Assembly (NCBI GenBank): GCA_015832175.1
Contig: WJXW01000010.1
Coordinates: 868,001 to 932,000, forward strand
Length of the DNA: 64,000 bases
DNA from: Paraphaeosphaeria minitans
Lineage: Eukaryota > Ascomycota > Dothideomycetes > Pleosporales > Didymosphaeriaceae
Reading direction: 5' to 3'
The translations under genes were made by a program, and so were the position numbers. The notes beneath the pieces were generated by a model. That model was not told the origin of the DNA. It made no database searches and was given only the letters and a program-made list of their open reading frames with translations. Below, in pieces: positions 23,938-34,772 of the stretch; positions within the stretch are counted from its first letter, which is position 1, and each line of letters opens with the position of its first letter.

Positions 23938-24998
23938 AAACACCGATATCTAGGTAGTCTAGATACCTACCGTGCGGTACTGTGTCATCGGCCCGGTTCG
24001 AGCACACATGCGTGTTTCCAATCACATGTCACCCTCAGCTCACGTTACGACTGGAGAACAGAACTCCATCATGATGCTTTTTCGCAACCACACAAATGCT
24101 CGTCAGCATCTTATCCGACCTTTCATCACCGCCAGTGGGGAGTCTTTTGAGCTGAAAACAAGAACGCCAACACCACTACGTAGGTAGCCGATTGGCTGTG
24201 ACCTGGCTGCTGCGCATGGCTGCCTCATTCGACGCTAGCTCCGCGTCTCTTATCTTTGCCTTGATAGGGATGTTTGGAGTGATCGTCTTTCATCCGAGGT
24301 GTGGTGTTTCTTTTCCGGCGCACTTCTTTCGTGCGGGAGGCACCTTCGCGGTGCAGCTGTAATGACCAGTAGGTAGCTATCCGAAGCTTGGGAGCCTGTT
24401 TGAACCCATGTTGAACGAGAGAAGCAAAGTGGGTGCGGTGGGTACCTCAAGTCACGTAGACTAATGGCTTCCAAGGTTGCGCAAACGCCAGACCTACACG
24501 CTGTTAACGTGCGACGAACGTGCGTAGATTGCCCCATTGGACCTTCATCCACCATGCACAGACACAAACCACATGGTCATCGTTAATGGCAACCATGCGT
24601 CAGTGCTTACGGACCAACTCGCTACGCAATCGTGCTTTTCGGCAGCGCCGACCTCCCATCCTTAAGGGCCACGAGTATACCATCTGCTGGTTGAAAACCC
24701 GTCCCTCCGGATGTGGCTAGTTGTGCGCACAAAGTGTAGCCACTTAAGCACTCTAAGCGCGTCTTAGCAGTTCCCTGCATGCAACCACATGCTTCCGGTT
24801 AATATGTTCACCTTCCAAAATCGCCATCACAATATCTTGATTGGCGGTTCCAACGACCCAATTTGATGGTTGTCGGTTGCGAGAGTCAGCGAGATGGCTC
24901 AGGTCGTGATAGGAGGGCTGCAGGCTAGTTGCCTGCCCGGGCCGGTCGCGTGCGGTATCACCAAATCTTACCGGCGCTTGTTCGGCCGCATAATGCAG

Positions 24999-25004
24999 TA
25001 TAAA
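24999..25004 (+). promoter_or_regulatory. TATA box of the first permease gene
   Basis: TATAAA lies 60 bp upstream of the ATG at 25064 in an otherwise GC-richer region, a usual distance for a fungal core promoter with a short leader. Confidence 0.5.
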
Positions 25005-25063
25005 GACAGATGCTCCTCCATCCTGGCATGGGTCTTTCCCCTCACCGTTTGCGATTAGAGATA

Positions 25064-26936
25064 ATGGCCATCGAGGAAGCCCCCGTCTACGATTCCGAAA
25101 AGGGCCATGCCCCGCCGCGCGTCTCCACGAGCTCTGACGAAGGAGTCGTCGTGGGTGAGAATGGCAAGCTCAAACGTAGTCTCCAAGGGCGCCATATGCA
25201 AATGATTGCCGTCGGTGGTGTCATCGGAGCAGGTCTTTTCGTCGGATCTGGTAGTGCGCTTTCTAAAGGCGGTCCAGCCAGTGTTGTGGGTTTCTTTACG
25301 GTTCAGATGAGAGAGTTTGTGACGTTCACTAACGACGCAATGTAGTTGATTTGCTTCATCATTATCGGTGTCATGATTATGCTTATGATGCAAGCTCTCG
25401 CGGAGATGGCTGTATTGTACCCGGTGAACGGAGCGTTCTATCAATACATCGTGCGTTTCGTTGACCCCTCATGGTAAGCTGAATTACGCCCTGAATAAGC
25501 CCCGCATAGAAGGATGAAACTCACTTTCGACCAGGGGTTTCGCGATGGCTTGGGAATACGCAATCCAATGGCTTACCATGCTGCCTTTCGAGATCACCGC
25601 CGCCGCTATTACGATCGAATTCTGGGGACACTACAACATTGCCATCTGGATTTCAGTCTTCTTGACGGTTCTCGCAGTTGTACAGATCTTCGGAGTTCGC
25701 GGATACGGTGAAGTCGAGTTCGTTCTTAGTATCATCAAGATTACTGCGTGTATTGGGTTCATTATCTTCGGCATCATCGTCAACTGCGGAGGCGTCGCGA
25801 CCGACAACCGTGGATACATCGGCGCAAGATATTGGCGTGCACCCGAGTCGGCATTCCGCAACGGTTTCAAGGGATTCTGTTCCGTCTTCGTGACCGCCTC
25901 CTTTGCATACGGAGGTACTGAGATGACTGGCCTCGCTGCTGCCGAGGCCGCCAACCCCAAGCGCGATATCCCAAGGGCGACCAGACAAGTCTTTTGGCGC
26001 ATCTTCTTCTTTTATGTGGTCAACTTGTTCATCCTCGGTCTTATCATCCCCTCAAGCTCAGACGTGCTCCTTTCCTCATCTGGTGCTAACACTAAGGCCT
26101 CGCCGTTCGTGCTTGCCATTACGATGGCTGGCGTCAAGGGCCTACCTTCGGTATTCAACGCGGTTATCACAATCTCTGTTATTTCTGTCGCAAACTCAGC
26201 CACCTACGCATCAACCCGTACTATCCAAGCCATGGCTGCTCAGAATATGGCCCCCAAGTTCCTAGCCAAGGTTGATGCCAAGGGCCGACCCATGCCCACA
26301 ATCATTCTCCAGTTGCTCTTCGGTCTCCTGGCTTTCATCAATGAGGCCGCCACCACCGGCGACCAGGTATTCACCTGGCTTCTCGCCCTCTCCGGTATTG
26401 CCAACTTCTTCGTCTACGGTAGTATCTGCCTGGCGCACATCCGTTTCAGGCAAGCATGGAAGCTACAAGGCCATAGCCTAGACGAGCTTCCGTACAAGGC
26501 TTCATTTGGTGTTACGGGCAGCTACGTCTGCGTTGGCCTAAACTTGATCTGTCTCATGGCCTCGTTTTACTCCAGCCTCTTCGTAAGTTGATGCCCTTAC
26601 AAGTTTCTGTCACGATTGCCTCTGACACGCATCTAGCCCCTCGGCGGCGAGCCCGACGCAGAGGTTTTTTTTCAAGGATACATCGCCCTCCCGCTCATCA
26701 TTCTGTTATACGCCTTGTGGAAGGGGTGGTCGTGGTCCAGGTATCCCTCGCACCGCAAGCTTTGGGTACCCATCTCCGAGATTAACGTTCTGGAGGGTAT
26801 ACGCGAGGAGCAGCTGCTCATATCTGGCGAGGGTGTTTCGGCCGAGGCAAGGAGGGCAGGTATCTCCGAGTCGCAGCAGAAGAAGAACAAGGGCACTCTT
26901 GGCTATGCCAGGCATGCAATTTCGGGTCTATTCTAG
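25064..26936 (+). CDS. Amino-acid permease, AAT/YAT family, 565 aa
   Basis: A proton-coupled amino-acid uptake protein of the plasma membrane. Exons are 25064-25285, 25346-25473, 25535-26582 and 26637-26936. The introns are 60, 61 and 54 nt, with donors GTGGGT, GTAAGC and GTAAGT. The joined frame gives a typical 12-helix permease. Helix 1 carries the IAVGGVIGAGLFVGSG glycine motif, followed by GGPASVLICFIIIGVM, QALAEMAVLYPV and FVDPSWGFAMAWEYAIQW. An intracellular loop has FAYGGTEMTGLAAAEAANP, the substrate-region signature of the family. Both termini are hydrophilic, the N-terminus acidic and the C-terminus basic and Gln/Lys-rich, as expected for cytosolic tails. The start is the ATG at 25064 (MAIEEAPVYD); an upstream in-frame ATG at 25028 lies beyond a reasonable leader. 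Substrate specificity cannot be told. It faces a second permease 4.8 kb away. Confidence 0.92.
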
Positions 26937-29190
26937 TGCGGAGGTAAATGGAAAATATGAGAGGCCCAGATATGACTAGGGTCATCACGCATATGGTACG
27001 GTTTGAGTGTAGCCTGTAAATGATGGGCGCGAAATTAGGATCAAGCCGCTCTTTCCTAAACCAGCTATGATTTCTTCCAACTTGCGTGTACTTGACGCCA
27101 AAAGGTTGCCATTATCCAGCTCAGCTCAAAGGGGTTGTACCTGCCTTGGTTGTTTGACAATCAACGGAATGCATCTGAGTCAACCATGCTCTCGAAAGAC
27201 GGCCCTTTGAACTTCTCATGCAGCCAATCACGTCTTCATTGCCTGCCTTTGCTGAGTTTTTTGTGCAGCAGTACGCATACATTCCAGAAGTTCTCCACAT
27301 GTGTGCGCACAGTCCGATGCGTAGTTATCTCCGTTCTTCCCATCTCATCGAGCGGTACACCGGCGGAGGCTTCAAAGTCAATTGGAGATGTGTGTAAAGG
27401 TGTCCGGCGTAAAAGAGTACGAATTCGTGGAGCTTGCAGCGGATGCGAATGAACGGTTTCGGTGGGATTAGAGAGCTCGACTGTAGATCTCGGTTCTTGA
27501 TGGTTTCGCGTTACCGACGTTGATATCTAGAATTTGCCTGGCATTAGCAAGGTTTGTGTTGATGAGCGTATCAGAATCACCTACGAAGGACTTGAGGAGA
27601 AGGTGTTGACTGCAGCTGTGGTAGTATCGAGGAGGCTGCAACTCTCGCTCGTGATGAGTCTGTCGATGAGCAGATAACCATACTTTCTCTGCAGAGATCC
27701 TGTGGTGGAAAACGGTCTTTGTGGGCTTCGCGCATGAAGCAAATGGCGTCGAGTTGCGCACTCGCTGGATTGGAAACAAGCAACAAGCAACAAGCCATTT
27801 GAGTGCGTGCCGTCACCGCAAGCTCGCATAGTAGCAACAATGCCGGATCTTCGCATTCTAAGCTACTACCTCTCGTTCCCACTCTTGTGTTTTTGAGAGC
27901 ATGTTTTCCTGAGCGATTGTGGTGCCTCGGCGCAATGTATCGGTCGTTCGGTGACACAGCGTGGTTTGGTTCGCGTCGGTCGAGCAACTGAATGCCGCTC
28001 GTGAGCGGGATGGAGAAAGTCCTTTCCGCAAGGCGCCGAGGTGAAAATAGGATACCGAGCCCGTGGCCGGGTATCAAAACAACCTCTACTGAAACTCGTC
28101 TGTGAGAAGCGCAGCGGGTGCCGACGTCGCCGACGTCGAGATTCTGGCAGATCTGTCAGTGGTGAGGTTGCGCAAGTACCTTGAGTGAAGCTGCGTGCAA
28201 TTCACTGCCGTTGGGAATTTTGTGGTCAATCAAGCGGACATTAATTGTTGTTGGTGTTGAGAGAAGCATATTCGGTACCTCCTTCCATTGTAGCAAGCAC
28301 TGCCAGAACAAATTCTCGTCACGATTCGAAGTGCCCGTGATTGAGCTCTAAGTCTAGATAAAATCCTCGCCTTCCTACTGCTATCTCGCTGTTCCTTGCC
28401 TTCAACGCGCCTTGATCCTCGTTCGTTGGAGCTGGTATCGAAGCTGTCGCCTCGCGTTTTCCGCATCCCACCACGACCCGCGCTGGAAACAATCTATAAC
28501 ACATGTTTTTCTCGATGATGTCTGAAGATTGGTCATCTTTATACATCGCGCCACCTGTGCTCCCGCTCTGGACCTACGAACACCGCCGTTTCATGGTCAC
28601 CGTACACATAGGCACCCACATGTAAGCGTTGCCGTGCCATATCAAGGCGCGCGCACTCACCAACACCAACGCATGGCCGCTAGCAGCTCAATTTCCGTTC
28701 TTGGTCATCGGAACTATGGAGACTGGTCATGGACTAGATGGGTGGTACAGGTTCAGTAGCAGGCTGCTGAGACTCTGTGAGGTAATCTCATTGCGAGTAG
28801 CAACATCACTGCCACTGGCCTGTTTTCATGGAACGGCATGGCATTGAGGGTCTTTCTTCTGCGCAAGCGGGCAACTGGAGATGTCGGCCGCAGCATGTAA
28901 AGGTCATCCCACTCAATACTACGTACAGTCGGCGTTGTAAACGCGGCGAAGTCTTCCCCTCTCGCAGCTCTGTCCCAATTGCACACCACTGCTATGCTTC
29001 TTAATGCCTTCTTGCCTCACGGTCCCTCTGTGCCTGGTTTCCATACCCTTCGGTGGCCCCACCGTTGCCAGGCTCCCCAGCCAACTACAGTAGTCCCTCA
29101 CCGCATGTCTGCCCACTCCTTCACCCCGGAGCCCGCCCAAACCCTCCCCCGAGCCATCACATGATCCTACTAGTCCCTTGGCAGGATTAT
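26937..29190. other. Intergenic, no gene supported
   Basis: Chance-like frames only, including a 166-codon minus-strand frame at 27577-28077 that has no recognisable features. It is the 3' flank of the permease. Confidence 0.4.
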
Positions 29191-29191
29191 C

Positions 29192-29316
29192 TATAAAAGC
29201 CTGCCTCTGCCTCTCTCCTTCTGTTCGCTCACCCCATTCTCTCCCTAGCTGACTTATGCACAGGTTCCGGCTGCCTTCGGGCAGTCTAATATCTTGCTAG
29301 TCAAGATAAACTTTTT
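29192..29316 (+). ncRNA. Candidate structured RNA: TATA box plus two perfect hairpins
   Basis: TATAAAA at 29192-29198 is followed by a pyrimidine-rich tract. A possible 3' splice region ends at 29263 (CTGACTTATGCACAG). Hairpin 1 (29269-29286) is a 7-bp stem closed by a TTCG tetraloop (CTGCC-TTCG-GGCAG core), a stable loop common in structured RNAs. Hairpin 2 (29290-29308) is TATCTTG-CTAGT-CAAGATA, 7 bp without a mismatch. A T5 run follows at 29312-29316. I cannot match it to U1-U6, 7SL, RNase P or a riboswitch. It could also be a 5' leader of an unrecognised gene; a 23-codon frame starts at 29348. Confidence 0.35.
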
Positions 29317-29896
29317 GGACACCCGGCTGTTTGGTATCAATCGTACAATGAAGGCAACTGAGTACAACTCGCTTAAGATCAGCGTTCGCGCTCCGGCCCT
29401 TTTTTTTTCTTTTCATTGAATGTCATGGCTTCTAGCTGTGCTTTAAGGAAGAGTTATGAAGTTGTTGTTCACTGTCGTGCTTCTGTGGTTGCTGCTGTAG
29501 AGGTTGCCTGTTGTGATACTGCTGCGTAACGCCTTGATAAAATTTGTTGCGCGTGAAGCTGTCTCAGCGAAGAAGCTCTCACTTTAGATAGACCGTCGCG
29601 TGAGCGCCTTGGTGTTTTTTTTTTATATCACTGTCTTGCCTGCGCGTTGGCCACGCTGCTCTAAAAACCTCCGCATCAACAACAGCAGCTCGAGCCACGG
29701 CCCCGCAGCGTGCGCCGCCCGCACATTGTCTCCAACTCACTATTAAACACCCTCTCTCGAAGCTAGAAATCCTTCAAAGGACCCACACCCAACATACATA
29801 AGCCCACGTAGCTACGGTAGCAGCAACTCACTCGATTCGAATTCGAATCTAATAGATGCAATGCCCACAAGCCTCGAGCCCACGATATACGTCCCC

Positions 29897-30277
29897 TTAG
29901 ATACGGTCAAGATTACATTCATCTGCGCCAACTGTACCTTTCCACACCTTGAGCGTGGCGAGATCAAAGGTAGCTAACGTGCAAATCCAGGCGGCAGAGA
30001 AAGCGTCAACCACGGCGTGAAGCGGAGTCCGTGGCCGCAATTGGGCCTCAACTGCTCGCACTGCGGCAGAGTGAACGGATGCAGTTCGTACATACAGTTC
30101 GATGAGTTTGGAATCATCACGCAATAAGAGTGGCTGGAAGTCAGGAGGCAAGCTGGAGACAACAGGCTGGAATCGAGCAGACAAACTGGGAGCCAGCGGA
30201 GGGGACGGGACAAATGAAGAGGGGCTTGCGATGGCGGGTTTTACTGTCACTCTGATTGCAGTTTTAGAATATCTCAT
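29897..30277 (-). CDS. Possible hypothetical protein, 126 aa
   Basis: The frame is open from an ATG at 30277 to a stop at 29897. Residues 15-55 are Pro/Ser-rich, and the second half (residues 60-120) is Ala/Leu/Val-rich and could form helices. No family, signal peptide or intron is seen. It could equally be a chance frame, as the surrounding 2 kb has no other coding signal. Confidence 0.25.
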   Translation of the reverse strand: MRYSKTAIRVTVKPAIASPSSFVPSPPLAPSLSARFQPVVSSLPPDFQPLLLRDDSKLIELYVRTASVHSAAVRAVEAQLRPRTPLHAVVDAFSAAWICTLATFDLATLKVWKGTVGADECNLDRI

Positions 30278-31703
30278 GCCATAAACAATACGATCACCAC
30301 TCTTTCTTGCTCATTACATGCTCCGGCTTGTGGTGGACGTCCTCGCTGTGAGTTTGTTATGACACCACGCTAGCGCGCTCGATACTTTCATGCCAACCGC
30401 GCAACTCATAGCTCCTCGTCTTCAAGACGCAGGTTGACTACCATATCGGCATCCCTAGCCTGCTCTGCTCGCCATCTACCTGCCTTTTGCTCTTCGAGTC
30501 ACCCCACAGCATTCCCCAGACCAACACCACCATGTCACCTCACCACGTGCTTGCGATCCCACTATGACCATCAAACGCCGAGTCTAGACCAGAATTGCAG
30601 GAACCAGAGTTAACTTGATCATCAGTCCTGTCGAATCCACTCGAGTTTGTGACAAGCCGCCCCCGTCTGTTTCGCGCCTTTCATACCACCGCGCCCACTT
30701 CGACGCCTGCCGATCGAATACACCCTCGCCCGCGAATTCCGTGACGCGACCTACCCATCTCCGGCTCCTACCTCGAAAGAAGTCGTCAAGACAGACTACC
30801 CGCCACATCGAAATGCAAAAGACCACCCGTCGTTTCGAAGCGGTCACGTTATCGAAATGACACAGGACGTCGAGGTTGCATCTCCAAGGCACCGCCTCGT
30901 ACGCCCGATGCATTGCTGATCCGCGACCCCTATTTGGCCAGCTCTCCAACTTTCCCCAATCACGTATACATCACACTATCCCTTATGCCACTGCAAGAAG
31001 AGGTGATCAATGCATCGAAGGCACTCTACAAGGCGGCCGGATGGCAGAGATTAATAAAAAAACGCAACAAAAGGAATTTGAGCGAGAGGACACAACGGGG
31101 TTCGCTGACGCACGCTAGACGTGTGTCTGGAGTTAGCAAGGTAGCCATCTTGGCTTCTTTGCGTGTTACTGTGATTTCAGGCAAAGGAGGCAGCGTTGGC
31201 AAGGAGGACTTGAAAGACATGACATATACCGTACGGCAGGAGGACGAGCGATGGGTATGTGGTCGTCTTCGGAAGGCTACCCATATTTTTGGATTCAAAG
31301 GCTGTGTGGAGACGTAGTTGTAGTTGAGACATACCGCCATTACGATTGGGAACGTGACATGGGAGCATGAAGGAAATGAAGGACGGACTCCGTCGCGGTC
31401 CATAGTGTAGCCATATTTTCGACCGAAAAAAACGCCTTCAAGCCTGCTGTCCAATATTGTGTTTTATAATTTAATGGGCTCGTCGGTAAAGTCAACAAGA
31501 CCGTGTATGCACCGCCTGGTGGTTGAGAAAGATATCGTGAGTTGTTTCAAGGAAACAAGACTAGAGCATACTCAGAAGGCGAAGACAGCTCAAGAAGCAA
31601 AGTCATGCTCTATTCATCTAGCGTTACCGAACAACCAGAATATCCACGTTTCACTATCTCCAGCAATCCTTTCCGGTATTTACCTTGACTTTCCAAAGCA
31701 CCT
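30278..31703. other. 3' flank of the second permease, no gene supported
   Basis: A short + frame at 30913-31317 is open but featureless. No repeats of note. Confidence 0.4.
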
Positions 31704-33621
31704 TCACGACTCTTCATCCCGCACCTCCTTCTTCTTCTGGAACGTGATCGTCAACCAGATATCCCTCCACAGCCCCAGCGGCGCATCAATACTCGCCTCA
31801 TACGCATCAATCTTTGGCCGTTCCCACACTAAATCCGCTTCCTGCGGTCTCACGAACGGCGTCCGCTTCAAGAGCTTGAACCCAATGTACAACACAATAT
31901 CAATGAAGCACATCGCGTAATAAGTCATGAACGTGCCGACATCGAAAGCGTAGAACGTCGCATACCCGTATATCGCCAGCACTACCGAAAACAAAATCAC
32001 ACTCGCGACAGCGACGTATGGCTGGCCCCACCCCTTGTACGGAAGGGTATTGCGGTCGTACCCTTGCACTTTGAGTGCGCGGTAGAAGCACAGGTAAATA
32101 GAGCATATGATGATGTAATTCATGAGCTGGGCGGCTTGTGTGACGTTAGCGAGCCATTTTACGCCCTCGGAGGCGGCGCGGCCGACGGAGAGGAAGCCGA
32201 GGAGTGGGAAGACCATGGTGACGCAGAAGCAGTAGATGGGGACGCCGGCGCGGGTGGTCTTTTGGAGGAAGCGTGGGGCGTGCCCGTCGAGGGAGAGGGA
32301 ATAGAGGGTGCGCGTTGCACAGTAGACGTAGGAATTGCCTGGGGCTGATTAGCCATGAATTCCCAAAGACTTCTAACTTCTGTACGCGGAGCTCAGGACA
32401 ACAAAAGGGTTTCAACCTTTTCGCCGCTTCTGTAGATCGGGGTACGTACCAGCTGAAAAGATGGAAGTCACCATCAACGCGTTCGTGAGATCGGGCAGAA
32501 CAGAAATGCCCATGTTCTTCATCGCAATGACGTATGGGCTACTGGCGCCAGTCCCAGTATCGCCAGCATTGAGCAGAGACGTGAGCGTAGGATCATTCGA
32601 CGGCAGGATGATTCCAACGCAAAGGGCTCCCATGATGAAGAAGAGGCCAAATCGGAAGTACATTGTCTTGAAGGCGGTCTTGATCGTTTTGCGAGGATAA
32701 ATGGCTTCTCCTGCCACCATGGCGACGTACTCGGGGCCGACGCACGTAAAGCTGGCCTGGAAGAATGCGCCAAGGAAGCCCTCGAAACGACCGAGCGTGC
32801 CTGTGTGTATGTATTCTGCGAAAGATCCGGGGTTCTTCCAATAGCGGAAGCCGTATGCATCGTGTTTAGGGTTACCACCGACCTGACTCGTCAGTCGGGC
32901 TTCTCATTCGATCCATGGGACTTCTGACGTACCATTGTAACGAACGTGAAGCAGAACAACATGAAGATGAGCAACACTTTGCCGGACGCGCTGCGAAAGA
33001 TCAGCACGCGATGCCATATTTATAGGCGGAAGACGGACAGCCAGAACTCGCTCTCCCCGTATGCGCGAACTGCAAACAGGTTGATGATGCCGTAGAGCAC
33101 GATGCAGCCAGCGACCACAGCAGCGACCGGGATGTCGTCTCTCCAGAAGGTCAGAACCAAGTTCAACGCAGAAATCTCGAACGGGATTAAGACGGCTTCG
33201 TAAAGCTGCGGGCGTTAATTCGAATTTTATAACGAGCTTATATTCATACGAAGAAGTTCCAACCAGCCATGAAACCGTAAGCCTCGTCAACCCACTTGGT
33301 GCCCATTCGAACCCAGCCTCCAACCACCGGCATGAAAACGGCCATCTCGGCCATGCAGTTGTTTGCGAGGGCAAGAATCACACAATATATTGCGAAGGCA
33401 ATGAACAAGCTTCCAGGACCACCTTCTACGAGGCCCCATGCAATGGAGACGAAGAGCGCAGTGCCGATGGAACCTCCAATCGCGATCCATTGGATTTGGC
33501 GGTTGGAAAGACGACGATGAAGTCCTTCGACGACATCGGTACTGTGCGCGAAATCGCCATTTGGGTCGTCAGTCGTATACGTCGGCGCGGTCTTCTCGCT
33601 TACGGTTGCGTCCTTTGTCAT
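31704..33621 (-). CDS. Amino-acid permease, AAT family (DIP5-like), 554 aa
   Basis: A second plasma-membrane amino-acid permease. Minus-strand exons are 33250-33621, 33039-33205, 32933-32990, 32450-32882 and 31704-32338, with introns of 44, 48, 50 and 111 nt. All exon phases close exactly, although the second donor is the weak GTCCGT. The order of motifs is typical: helix 1 IAIGGSIGTALFV, then LYEAVLIPFEISALNLVLTF, EFWLASGKVLLIF, MVGGNPKHDAYGFRYW, and FTCVGPEYVAMVAGEA before the helix-6 region. VGPEYVAMVAGEA and the following basic loop resemble dicarboxylic amino-acid permeases; that specificity is inference. The hydrophilic N-terminus (about 45 residues) ends in VVEGLHRRLSNRQIQ. It is convergent with the permease at 25 kb and differs from it clearly in sequence and intron positions, so this is not a recent duplication. 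Confidence 0.93.
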
Positions 33622-34772
33622 GTTGTTGTTGAGTGCTTGTCGAAGTGCGAAGGTGTGCTAGGTACCCAGGCGCACGGAAAGTAGCGCGGACCGCGTTCTT
33701 AAAGCCATGCAAAGGTCTTGAACCTGTTATCTTTGCGGCGTTTCGCCCTACCAATCTGCGTCCATGGACTTGAGATCAGGACGCTGACCCGCGCCGGTAG
33801 GCCACAACATAGCAGGGACTCGGGGCGGTACACGGGTGTGATAGGCGCGGCGTTTGCGATGTGCATGTTCTTGCCGTAGAGCCATCCCCTTTCGACACTA
33901 GCCGCTTGCCGGCCGCTCAGTGGCAAGGATAGGGTGTACCTAGGAGCTGGAACAAGCTGAGGACTGAAAATCGTGATCGGGCCGTGGTGCTAATGGTGGA
34001 TCCGGGGTAGTTCAAGAACTGGCGGCGGCTGGGCTCCAAAGCTTGAGTGCGGGGGATCAAGCGTGGGGGCTGCAAGGGCACTCCACGCCACCTGTGACGC
34101 AAGCAATTCCTCCATCTCGCCCAGCCCAGCCACCCTACATCGCACGCAAAGGGTGATAGCAACATATCGATTTTACCGGTGTATGACGAGTGCGACGAGG
34201 TTGACTTTCCAGTCCACCAAGATATCAACAGGCTGTAGCCCATGCCCTAGGTAGAACAGCCTACGCAGTGTGCCCTTCGACAAATCCACAAAGAAACAGC
34301 AAAACATTACATACAGGCTTCTACTATCCCGTGTTTTATCCCTGCTGGACGTATCCTCTAGCAATGCCAGCGAAAGGCTCATTGATGCAATCCTGGAGGA
34401 GAATATGTCACGTGACGTGAGCATCTCGGACCAGCAAACACATGTCCTGGTGCTTAAGATACAGTCGTCCGGAAGTCAGCGGCCGAATCCCTTTTCGATG
34501 AGTGATAAGGAAAACAGCGGTCCCCCCTTCACTTGTTCAATGCTCCACAGCGCCGCATGATGCGCATGTGCCCCCATGTACGGTTCTCTTTGTCTTCAAG
34601 AATTCTTTGAAGAACTTCCTCACAGCACTTGCGCGCTGGAAACTTTTCCAACTGCGGCACTGCTCTTTGTTCAGCAATCGGGCCAGCTTGAACCCCTCCA
34701 AACAAAGCCCAACTGCTCTCGCACATCCTCGCTGTTTCCCAACCGCCGTCCCTCACTCTCGCACCGCTAACC
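33622..34772. other. Divergent intergenic region (1.15 kb)
   Basis: Promoter region shared by the minus-strand permease and the plus-strand membrane-protein gene. No repeats or frames worth listing; several GATA cores are present on either strand. Confidence 0.4.

Larger units (their letters stand above)
22530..25063. other. Intergenic region with a transposon-like element
   Basis: No intact gene. Apart from the inverted-repeat element at 23651-23937 it holds several TAGGTA-type tracts (about 23635, 23950, 24180, 24370). GATA-type sites (for example a TGATAG near 24908) lie near the permease start; their role in nitrogen control is inference. Confidence 0.45.

Noticed and set aside
27577..28077. 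166-codon minus-strand frame
   Set aside because: No domain, no splice signals and random-like composition in an otherwise empty region.
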